NCBI GenBank assembly: GCA_012798275.1
Contig: JAAZNO010000672.1
Span: forward strand, 1-5,645
Length of the DNA stretch: 5,645 bases
Reading direction: 5' to 3'
Origin: Chloroflexota bacterium
GTDB lineage: Bacteria > Chloroflexota > Anaerolineae > B4-G1 > SLSP01
In this document: positions 1 through 5,153 of the stretch, piece after piece
Layout of the letters: each line of letters opens with the position of its first letter
Position numbering within the stretch: position 1 is the first letter of the stretch
Notes under the pieces: model-generated
The model's database searches: none
Told to the model about the DNA's origin: nothing
The model's input: only the letters and a program-made list of their open reading frames with translations
Position numbers and translations under genes: made by a program

Positions 1-448
1 AGTAGTGATTCGCCAGGGCGGCGGCAAAACGCGCGAAAGCCTCAGGATCAGGCGGCATGCCCGCCCATGCCGGCGGGGAAGTGAGCACAGGCAACAGCTG
101 CAGGCCCCGCTCCACGGCGCCGGCGACTATGGCGTCCCAGGGGGCCCATTCAAAACGCCCCGGCTCCGGTTCGATCTCCGACCACGGGAACCGCTGCCGC
201 ACCCAGGTGAAACCGCCCTCTGCCGCGAGGTCGAGCGCCCACTCCAGGCGCTGCGGGTCATACTGCTCCAGGGCAGCGTTCACGCACAGAGGTGGATAAC
301 TCGTGTCCGGGAATGGCGACGGCGCCTCGGTCTCCCAGCCGCGCGTCAGATACTGTTGCCGCGCGGAGAGCTGGAATGCGCTTAAGACGGCAACGGCCAA
401 CAGCACCGCTCCAAAGCCGCAAAGAACCGCCGATTTCCACCTGTCCAT
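1..448 (-). CDS. Exported/membrane-anchored glycoside-hydrolase-like protein (N-terminal part, runs off the window)
   Basis: The open frame starts at ATG 448-446 and continues past base 1, giving 149 codons without a stop. An in-frame TGA at 481-479 closes the frame upstream, so ATG 448 is the only good start. Residues 1-10 carry positive charges, and residues about 7-28 form one hydrophobic segment (VLCGFGAVLLAVAVLSAF), read as a signal peptide or membrane anchor. From about residue 53 the protein resembles the first strands and helices of a (beta/alpha)8 glycosidase fold: VNAALEQYD, then GGFTWVRQRFPWSEIEPEPG (79-98), a W-D pair near 104-105, and the strand LLPVLTSPPAWAG (118-130). The 'FPW-x-x-I-E-P-x-P-G' motif and 'PPAWA' are typical of GH5/GH39/GH42-like proteins. 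The catalytic glutamates would lie outside the window, so activity and substrate cannot be judged. It is transcribed away from the FHA operon, from its own promoter. Confidence 0.82.
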   Translation of the reverse strand, partial: MDRWKSAVLCGFGAVLLAVAVLSAFQLSARQQYLTRGWETEAPSPFPDTSYPPLCVNAALEQYDPQRLEWALDLAAEGGFTWVRQRFPWSEIEPEPGRFEWAPWDAIVAGAVERGLQLLPVLTSPPAWAGMPPDPEAFARFAAALANHY

Positions 449-526
449 GGGACAAATTATACCCCCGCCGGGGAAAGCTCACAAACGCTTCCGGCGGGGC
501 TATTGCATTCAGGAAACTTGTCCCAT
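447..526. repeat. Nested inverted repeats across the promoter of the glycosidase-like gene
   Basis: Two exact 9-bp inverted repeats are nested. The outer pair is ATGGGACAA (447-455) with TTGTCCCAT (518-526). The inner pair is CCCCGCCGG (463-471) with CCGGCGGGG (491-499). Inside the inner pair, AAGC (475-478) and GCTT (487-490) also pair, leaving an 8-base loop that contains most of the -35 box. The left outer arm covers the start codon and predicted transcription start. Possible readings are operator half-sites, a cruciform-forming segment, or a structured element seen only by read-through transcription. The arms are visible in the sequence; any role is inferred. Confidence 0.65.
456..484 (-). 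promoter_or_regulatory. Sigma70-like promoter of the glycosidase-like gene, predicted leaderless
   Basis: On the minus strand a perfect TATAAT (461-456) lies 17 bp downstream of TTGTGA (484-479), which matches TTGACA at 4 of 6 bases. Only seven bases (TTGTCCC) separate the -10 box from ATG 448, so the transcription start should fall on or one base before the A of the ATG. There is therefore no room for a 5' leader, and no Shine-Dalgarno sequence is present. The -35 lies in the loop, and the -10 between the arms, of the nested inverted repeats described separately. Confidence 0.7.
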
Positions 527-570
527 CCCGCTCAAACGACTTTTTAGAGAGGATTTTTGTGACTGTTCGG

Positions 571-589
571 CCTGGCTCAAATAGCCAGG
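571..589. repeat. Perfect 7-bp stem, 5-base loop inverted repeat
   Basis: CCTGGCT (571-577), loop CAAAT, AGCCAGG (583-589). No run of T follows in either direction, so it is not a normal intrinsic terminator. It lies about 50 bp left of the three-hairpin element. The octamer CAGGAAAC occurs here (586-593) and again at 510-517. The function is unknown; an operator or a chance palindrome are both possible. Confidence 0.45.
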
Positions 590-622
590 AAACACAACAA
601 TTGATGAACTTTTGCGATCCAT

Positions 623-798
623 AGCTTTCAGATTGCCCCCTCCCCTTGCCCCTTCCTCAGCATTTCCGCTGGGGAGGGGGAGAAAAATAAGGGGGTTTTT
701 GCAGGCAGGCTGTGCCCGCCTGCAAAAACCCAAAAAGAAAGTGCCCCTTTCCCCCGCGCAGCGCGGGGGAAAGGGGCAGGGGATAGGGGATAAAAGCT
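623..798. repeat. Three-hairpin dyad-symmetric intergenic element (REPIN/MITE-like candidate)
   Basis: The core is about 636-789. The central hairpin has perfect 14-base arms, GGGTTTTTGCAGGC (693-706) and GCCTGCAAAAACCC (718-731), and the stem continues after one mismatch as GGC/GCC around TGT. The right hairpin is an exact odd palindrome with 18-base arms, TGCCCCTTTCCCCCGCGC (742-759) and its complement (761-778), centred on A760. The left hairpin pairs 649-661 with 668-680 using two G-T wobbles. The outer edges also match in inverted orientation: the CCCC..TCCCCTTGCCCCTT type starting at 636 against the complement of the stretch ending at 789, and AGCTTT (623-628) against AAAGCT (793-798). 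The segment therefore folds symmetrically as hairpin, A-rich linker, hairpin, linker, hairpin. No credible protein is encoded. C/G-run repeats of this style are often multicopy, but copy number cannot be seen here. Confidence 0.65.
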
Positions 799-946
799 GA
801 CTGTGTGAGCAAATTTGATTCCTAATCTGCAGCAGTGGCTTGGGAATCTACACATTTTTGCAACTGAACAGTTACTTCTTTTTCTATCCCCGATCTTTAA
901 GCCACATTTCTGCTACAGTTGGCCAAATGCAATAGCCCTATCCCGG
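799..946. other. Upstream intergenic DNA of the FHA operon, no gene seen
   Basis: This is AT-richer DNA between the repeat element and the FHA promoter. It contains short weak symmetries only: AACTG-AA-CAGTT (862-873), and GATTCC (817-822) with GGAATC (843-848). An ATG at 919 opens the FHA frame further upstream but has no ribosome binding site, and the residues it would add do not look like the DUF3662 family. No tRNA, small RNA with a terminator, or coding frame with plausible protein character was recognised. Confidence 0.5.
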
Positions 947-974
947 TTGGCGTTCCATCGTTTGGCTTTATAAT
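947..974 (+). promoter_or_regulatory. Sigma70-like promoter of the FHA operon, predicted leaderless
   Basis: A perfect TATAAT (969-974) lies 16 bp after TTGGCG (947-952), which matches TTGACA at 4 of 6 bases. Seven bases (CTGCCTT) follow before ATG 982. Transcription should therefore begin at 981 or 982, giving an mRNA with no leader. This geometry mirrors the divergent promoter on the other strand and is the main reason for choosing 982 rather than 919 as the gene start. Confidence 0.7.
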
Positions 975-981
975 CTGCCTT

Positions 982-1767
982 ATGAAAGGCCTGATGCGGC
1001 TGGAAAACTGGATTGAGCAGATTGTGGAAGAACCTTTCGTGCGATTGTTCAACGGGCAGTTGTTGCCGCAAGAGGTCGCACGACGGTTGGTCGCCGCCAT
1101 CGAGGATGGGGAGCAGCTCACCTCCGACGGGCAAATCGAAGCGCCGGGCTGCTATCGCATCCGGCTGCACCCCGCCACGCTGGAAGCCCTGCGGCGCGAG
1201 CATCCCGCCATCGAGACCGACCTGAGCCAGGGGCTTGCCGACCTGATGACGCGGATGAATATTCGCCTGAATCGCCTCCCCGAAGTGCTGCTGAGCGCGG
1301 ATGCAACGCTGCCGCTGCGCGGGGTGCAGATCATCGCGCTCAACACCGCGCCGCTGCTGGAGGAGACCCACGAGCTGGAGCCTGAGAAGCTCCAGGCGCT
1401 GGTGAAGCACTCCCTCACCCCGCCACAAAATGCCTACCTCATCATCAGCGGGCAGCGCATTTTCGACCTCGGCCTGCCCATGATCAGCATTGGGCGCGCT
1501 TTCGACAACGACCTGATCCTGGAAGATCGGCGAGTGTCGCGCTACCATGCGCGGTTGCGATTGCGCTACGGGCGCTACGTACTCCAGGATCTGGACAGCA
1601 GCGGGGGAACCTTTGTCAACGGCTATCCCATCCAGGAAGTGGCCCTCCGTCCGGGGGATGTCCTCTCACTCGGCGGTCTGGAAGTGATTTACGTGGAAGG
1701 GAGCTCTGCCGCGCCAGCCGCGGCGGTCCAGCAGGGCGACACACGACCGAAGGGGGAGCAGCCATGA
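982..1767 (+). CDS. DUF3662-FHA domain protein (FhaA-like phosphothreonine reader)
   Basis: The 261-residue predicted cytoplasmic protein has no membrane segment. Residues about 5-120 match the DUF3662 (FhaA N-terminal) style: RLENWIEQIVEEPFVRLFNG, then LLPQEVARRLVAAIEDG (about 27-43), a YRIRLHP strand (58-64), and a strand-helix-strand end. Residues about 150-240 form a C-terminal FHA domain with the GR pair (171-172), the S-x-x-H motif (S186, H189) and the DLDSSGGTFVNG turn (203-214). FHA domains bind phosphothreonine peptides, usually products of Hanks-type Ser/Thr kinases. The turn has Gly where the usual Asn of the N-G-T motif sits (G208). Start 982 is preferred because TATAAT lies 7 nt upstream and the 21 extra residues from ATG 919 are not domain-like; ATG 994 is the alternative. 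It forms an operon with the next FHA gene, in the same order as actinobacterial fhaA-fhaB. No kinase gene is adjacent. Confidence 0.88.
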   Translation: MKGLMRLENWIEQIVEEPFVRLFNGQLLPQEVARRLVAAIEDGEQLTSDGQIEAPGCYRIRLHPATLEALRREHPAIETDLSQGLADLMTRMNIRLNRLPEVLLSADATLPLRGVQIIALNTAPLLEETHELEPEKLQALVKHSLTPPQNAYLIISGQRIFDLGLPMISIGRAFDNDLILEDRRVSRYHARLRLRYGRYVLQDLDSSGGTFVNGYPIQEVALRPGDVLSLGGLEVIYVEGSSAAPAAAVQQGDTRPKGEQP

Positions 1768-1790
1768 GCGGTGAGGAGCTCCATGGGTGA
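1751..1790 (+). promoter_or_regulatory. FHA-FHA junction: two ribosome binding sites, a coupled 8-codon frame and a reinitiation start
   Basis: AGGGGGAG (1751-1758) sits 5 nt before ATG 1764, which overlaps the upstream stop as ATGA. That ATG reads only eight codons (MSGEELHG) before TGA 1788-1790. The long second frame begins at GTG 1771 or, more likely, at ATG 1783, which has AGGAG at 1774-1778 four bases ahead. The minicistron stop lies 2 nt beyond ATG 1783, so ribosomes could terminate and restart there. ATG..GGTGAG occurs twice (1764-1775 and 1783-1791), which may mark a small partial duplication. Confidence 0.5.
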
Positions 1791-2211
1791 GACGCTGTTA
1801 GCGCTGCGGATCCTGCTGGCGCTCTTGCTCTACGGCTTCCTGGGCGTCGCCCTGTACATTTTGTGGCGCGACCTGCGCCGCGAGGATAAACTGGCCATCC
1901 CGCGGCCGGCTCCGGCGCTGCTGCGCTGGCAGACGGCAGCCGGGGAGGAAACCACCCTCGCCCTGGGGCCGGTCACCGGCCTGGGGCGCGCGGACGACAA
2001 TTCCCTCCCGCTGGAAGACCCCTTCGCCTCCGCCCATCACGCGCTGATCGTCTGGCGCGAAGGGCAATGGCACATCGAGGACTTGGGCAGCCACAACGGG
2101 ACCTACCTCAACGGCGAGCGGGTGAGTTCCAACCGCGTGCTTACCTCAGGGGATGAAATCCAGATTGGCGAGACCCGTCTGCGCTTCGAGCTTCGTTCCG
2201 CCACGGAATGA
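1783..2211 (+). CDS. Membrane-anchored FHA domain protein (FhaB-like)
   Basis: The 142-residue protein has one N-terminal transmembrane helix (about residues 5-28, LLALRILLALLLYGFLGVAL), followed by Arg/Asp-rich residues WRDLRRED. By the positive-inside rule this places the rest in the cytoplasm. The FHA domain fills residues about 46-138 and keeps the full canonical set: G68-R69, S83-x-x-H86, the turn LGSHNGTYLNG (101-111) with N105-G106-T107, and the closing strand IQIGETRLRFE. It should therefore be competent to bind phosphothreonine at the membrane face. Known FhaB-type proteins work with Ser/Thr kinases in cell-wall and division control; that role is inferred here from architecture and order. 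ATG 1783 is chosen for its AGGAG; GTG 1771 in the same frame would add four residues. It follows the DUF3662-FHA gene directly and ends 7 bp from the stop of the convergent glycosyltransferase gene. Confidence 0.87.
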   Translation: MGETLLALRILLALLLYGFLGVALYILWRDLRREDKLAIPRPAPALLRWQTAAGEETTLALGPVTGLGRADDNSLPLEDPFASAHHALIVWREGQWHIEDLGSHNGTYLNGERVSSNRVLTSGDEIQIGETRLRFELRSATE

Positions 2212-2218
2212 GCGGCTC

Positions 2219-3943
2219 TCACGGCGCGCGCAGCGCCAGCAACACCATCGGGGCGTCGTAGACGCGGAAGCTCTCATCTAAATGGGGTAGCCGCAACGCC
2301 AGGGGTGTGCCACAGCGCTCCGCCAGGGTCAGCGGCGTCGGCAGCCCCGCGTCGGCGAGGGGATCGTCGCTCAATGCCAGCGGCCCCAGGCGGGGACAGC
2401 GCCCGAAAGCCAGCAGCTGCCGCTCTGTCATCACGCGCGCGTACCATGCCAGGGTCGCCGCATACCGCTCCGGCTGACGCGCCAGCGCTCCATATCCCCG
2501 CGCGCTGGCCCACACGATCACGTCGCTCGTTTTCAGCGCCGCTTCCAGCTGCGCGAGCTTCTCCGGCGTGTCCTCGTCCATCACCGGCAGGCTCCGCTGC
2601 ACAAACCGCTCCGCGCTCCCTTCGGGCAGGGGAATCGGCAGCGGGTGATCCCAGTGCTCTACCGCAATCTGCGCCCCTTCGGGCAGGTTCGCGTAGAGCC
2701 AGCGGGAAGCGGTCTCCCACGGATGCGGGCGCACGTAGAGGGAGAGCTGCGCTGCGCCCAAGAGGGCCGTTGAAAGGACTACCGCGCCGATAGCAATCCG
2801 TCGCGCGACTTTCCCCTTCCGCCCCTGGCCCTCTGCCGGCGTCCCCTCGCCCCCACGCACGAGGAACGCCGCGGCCCACGCGCCCCACAGCGGGTAGAGG
2901 GGCAACAAATAGCGGGGGAACTTGACATACCCTCCGGCAAGCGCCACGAAACCCACGAGCGTTCCCCCCCAGAGAAGGCGCGCCGGCGGGGAAAGCCGTC
3001 GCCAGCGCCCCGCGGCCCCCAGCAGCCCCAGCAGCCCCGTCAGCGTCGCCGCCGGCCCCATCCCCCACAGGCCCAGCTGCGCCAGCGGATAGAGAAACGG
3101 CAGCGTGCCCACGAATTGCCGGGTGTAGGGAAAATCAAGCTGCCCGGCGACCATGAGGCTTTGGATCCACGGTCCCCGCCAGGCCGCCGCGGGACGCAGC
3201 ACCGCCCACGGCGAAGCCAGGACAAAGCTCAACGCGGCCCCCAGCAGCAGGGAGGCGACCCCGCGCGCAGCGCGAGCCTTCCCCGGCGGAGGCGTTTCAC
3301 CAGCAGGGGGAGCCCCAGACAAGCAGAAAATCGCCGCGAGGAGAGGCGCGCCACCCCAGATCAGCGAGGCCTTGCAGGCAACCGCCAGTCCCCAGAACGC
3401 GCCGGCGCCGCCGAAACGCCGTCGCAGCGCCAGGAGCAACGCCAGCGAGACACAGACCGCGCCGGGGACGTCCACGGTGAAGAAGCGCGCCTGCTGCAAG
3501 GCAAAGGGGGCGCACGCCAGGAGCGCCGCAGCGAGCAGCCCGCCGCGCCTGCCGGCCAGGCATCGTCCCAACGCGCCCGCCGCCGCGACGAGGAGCACCC
3601 CCAGCAACCCCGAAAGCAATCGGCCGGCATAGAGGGGGTCGGCGCCAGGAGCGAGAGCCGTCAGGAGACGCAGCACATACAGCGGAAAATGTCCATAGGG
3701 GAATTCCGGCGCCGCGAGGGCCGGATCGCCCCACAACGGCGTAGCCAGCGCGACATCCACGAGGTAGCGCTCATCGGGGTGCGCCGCAAGGCCGCCGTCC
3801 CAATCCGCGCCGGAAAGCCGCAAGGCCGCGGCCAGCAACAGCAACGCCACCCAGAGCCAGCGCGTGAGGGCGCTCCCTGCATCAGGATCCCGTGGAGCCG
3901 TCAGGAGGTCCCTCTCTGAGGCGCAGCTGCGTCTGCACCGCAT
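2219..3943 (-). CDS. Family 39 (PMT_2/ArnT-like) integral-membrane glycosyltransferase
   Basis: The protein has about 574 residues. An N-terminal membrane helix (about 29-43) is followed by the first external loop with H-P-D-E-R (55-59), where GT-C enzymes place the catalytic acidic pair. Many hydrophobic segments follow, up to about residue 403. Family-like motifs include FFTVDVP (154-160), ASPWAVL, and KFPRYLLPLYP (341-351). The last 170 residues form a soluble domain with PWETASRWLYANLPEG, EHWDHPLPIPLP and a terminal DESFRVYDAP, a pattern I associate with GT39 proteins of Chloroflexota. Such enzymes transfer sugars from polyprenyl-phosphate donors to lipid, protein or glycan acceptors outside the membrane; the acceptor here is unknown. 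Two cytoplasmic loops (about 209-227, 363-381) are rich in Gly, Pro, Lys and Arg. The start is uncertain: ATG 3943 has a poor ribosome site and overlaps the upstream gene by 62 nt. TTG 3946 or CTG 3904 (preceded by AGAGAGGGA) are alternatives. Confidence 0.85.
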   Translation of the reverse strand: MRCRRSCASERDLLTAPRDPDAGSALTRWLWVALLLLAAALRLSGADWDGGLAAHPDERYLVDVALATPLWGDPALAAPEFPYGHFPLYVLRLLTALAPGADPLYAGRLLSGLLGVLLVAAAGALGRCLAGRRGGLLAAALLACAPFALQQARFFTVDVPGAVCVSLALLLALRRRFGGAGAFWGLAVACKASLIWGGAPLLAAIFCLSGAPPAGETPPPGKARAARGVASLLLGAALSFVLASPWAVLRPAAAWRGPWIQSLMVAGQLDFPYTRQFVGTLPFLYPLAQLGLWGMGPAATLTGLLGLLGAAGRWRRLSPPARLLWGGTLVGFVALAGGYVKFPRYLLPLYPLWGAWAAAFLVRGGEGTPAEGQGRKGKVARRIAIGAVVLSTALLGAAQLSLYVRPHPWETASRWLYANLPEGAQIAVEHWDHPLPIPLPEGSAERFVQRSLPVMDEDTPEKLAQLEAALKTSDVIVWASARGYGALARQPERYAATLAWYARVMTERQLLAFGRCPRLGPLALSDDPLADAGLPTPLTLAERCGTPLALRLPHLDESFRVYDAPMVLLALRAP

Positions 3944-5153
3944 CAAACACGCTGATGATGTCCCGCGGCAGGAAGAGTTGCAGGCTGAACTGTGTCTGCT
4001 TAATAACCTCGATGCAGCTCAACAGCACCAGCCGCGCCGGAATCTTCTCGCCGTCGTCCTTTTGAATCTCCTTGAGGCGCTCCAGGGTCTTCTGCAGGAT
4101 GTCACGCTGGACTTCCGTCTTCGCTAATTCGACGGCCTGCGCACGGTCAACCAGGCCCTCGGCGAGTGCGAGATGCATCTGGCGCGTCTTCTCGGCCTTC
4201 CAGACCTCCCGCCACTGCCGCACCACCCGGTCATCCACCTTGAGATCTCCCAGCTCCACACTGAGCAAGCGCACGCCGAAGCCGGGAAGGGCCTCGTTCA
4301 GCGCCTGTTCCAGGTCCTTCCGCAGCTGCGCCCGGCGTTGCCCCGCGAGCAGATCATCCAACAGGTAGCGCCCCAGGATGTTGCGAAAAGCCCCTTCGGT
4401 CGCGCTGATGATCACCCGCTTGGGCCAGGTCATCAAACGATCCGGCTCCGTGCGCCAGGCGTCACGAATCCACGTGCACGTCGCGGCCCGCCAGATGGCG
4501 GCTTCCTGTTCCTCCAGCGTGCCCCGCAGGTCAATCTGAAAACGCACGTCAGCCGCATACGTGATGGGGAGGCCGTCTTTCGTGATCGCTTCCACGTCAT
4601 AGACCCAGCGATGCGGGCGCAAATCCAACACGTCCCAGACTTTCTCAAAAGGCTCCAGCTGGAACATCTGCACCGGGCCGGCCTCCGGCTGACGCAGCAG
4701 GCGCGTGAGGCGCCCATTGCGCTGCAAAATCACCGCCGAATCCGAAGCGACGAAGAGCTTCCCGGGGCCGCCGACGCGCTCCATGAGCACGTCGTGATGG
4801 CGCACTTTACCCTGTCGGGCCACAGAAAACGTCGGCGGGAAGTCGGGGCGATCCCTCCGGAGGTAACCCAGGAGGTGAAAGCCATCTTTCAGCGCTGGCA
4901 AATCATAGAAGCGCTGTGCAAAGCGCGCCGCGATCCACACCGCCAGGAGCACCGCCAACAGCAGAGGCAGCCATCCCACCAGCGCCGCCCACAGCAAAGA
5001 GCCAACGGTGAGGGGAGTCCCAGACGTCAGCACGCGCCCCAGCAACGCGGCCGCCAGGGCCAGCAGCGCCAGCAACGCCAGTATCCAAGAGGCCGCCCCA
5101 CCCACTTGCCCTTTGACTTCGTCATTTTCGGGAAGGCCCTCATGCTTCTTCAT
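3882..5153 (-). CDS. SPFH/Band 7 domain protein with N-terminal two-helix membrane anchor
   Basis: The 423-residue protein has two strongly hydrophobic segments (about 21-39 and 52-77), forming a membrane hairpin. The SPFH/Band 7 region (about 115-320) includes GKLFVASDSAVILQRNGRLT (131-150), the VYDVEAITKDGLPITYAADV strand pair (184-203) and FGVRLLSVELGDLKVDD (292-308). A charged helical stretch with W-x3-W (314, 318) follows and runs to about 370 (KAEKTRQMHLALAEG, then AKTEVQRDILQKTLERLKEI), as in the coiled-coil arms of stomatin, flotillin and prohibitin families. SPFH proteins build large oligomeric rings or cages on membranes and often modulate proteases or membrane domains. The gene overlaps its upstream SPFH neighbour by 14 nt and the downstream glycosyltransferase by about 62 nt. 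The start is fixed by a strong AGGAGG 8 nt before ATG 5153. No protease domain is present, so it is not a NfeD/ClpP-type fusion. Confidence 0.85.
   Translation of the reverse strand: MKKHEGLPENDEVKGQVGGAASWILALLALLALAAALLGRVLTSGTPLTVGSLLWAALVGWLPLLLAVLLAVWIAARFAQRFYDLPALKDGFHLLGYLRRDRPDFPPTFSVARQGKVRHHDVLMERVGGPGKLFVASDSAVILQRNGRLTRLLRQPEAGPVQMFQLEPFEKVWDVLDLRPHRWVYDVEAITKDGLPITYAADVRFQIDLRGTLEEQEAAIWRAATCTWIRDAWRTEPDRLMTWPKRVIISATEGAFRNILGRYLLDDLLAGQRRAQLRKDLEQALNEALPGFGVRLLSVELGDLKVDDRVVRQWREVWKAEKTRQMHLALAEGLVDRAQAVELAKTEVQRDILQKTLERLKEIQKDDGEKIPARLVLLSCIEVIKQTQFSLQLFLPRDIISVFDAVQTQLRLREGPPDGSTGS

Noticed and set aside
5..385. Plus-strand frame of 126 codons at the left edge
   Set aside because: It is opposite the glycosidase-like gene, which has a signal segment, family motifs and a promoter; the plus-strand peptide is Arg-rich shadow.
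693..778. Central and right hairpins as intrinsic terminators
   Set aside because: Neither is followed by a U-run, and the flanking genes diverge from this region, so no upstream transcript needs ending here.
628..855. Small minus-strand frame of 75 codons in the intergenic region
   Set aside because: It reads through the three-hairpin repeat element. The Pro/Gly/Lys-rich peptide reflects the C/G-run repeats and no good start context was seen.
862..873. AACTG-AA-CAGTT palindrome upstream of the FHA promoter as an operator
   Set aside because: It has only 5-bp arms, is a single copy, and lies about 75 bp upstream of the -35. Chance is a sufficient explanation.
919..981. Upstream ATG 919 as the start of the DUF3662-FHA gene
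   Set aside because: It has no ribosome site, the 21 added residues do not resemble the family, and a perfect TATAAT plus -35 lie inside this stretch, just before ATG 982.
913..1548. Minus-strand open frame of 211 codons
   Set aside because: It is antisense to the well-supported DUF3662-FHA gene and has no recognisable protein character.
2274..3068. Second minus-strand frame of 264 codons inside the GT39 gene
   Set aside because: It is the same strand in another frame, Gly/Ala/Arg-rich, with no membrane segments. The GT39 frame has clear family motifs over the same DNA.
3116..3919. Plus-strand open frame of 267 codons
   Set aside because: It is an antisense shadow of the GT39 gene: low-complexity Arg/Gln/Ala/Pro protein, no family features.
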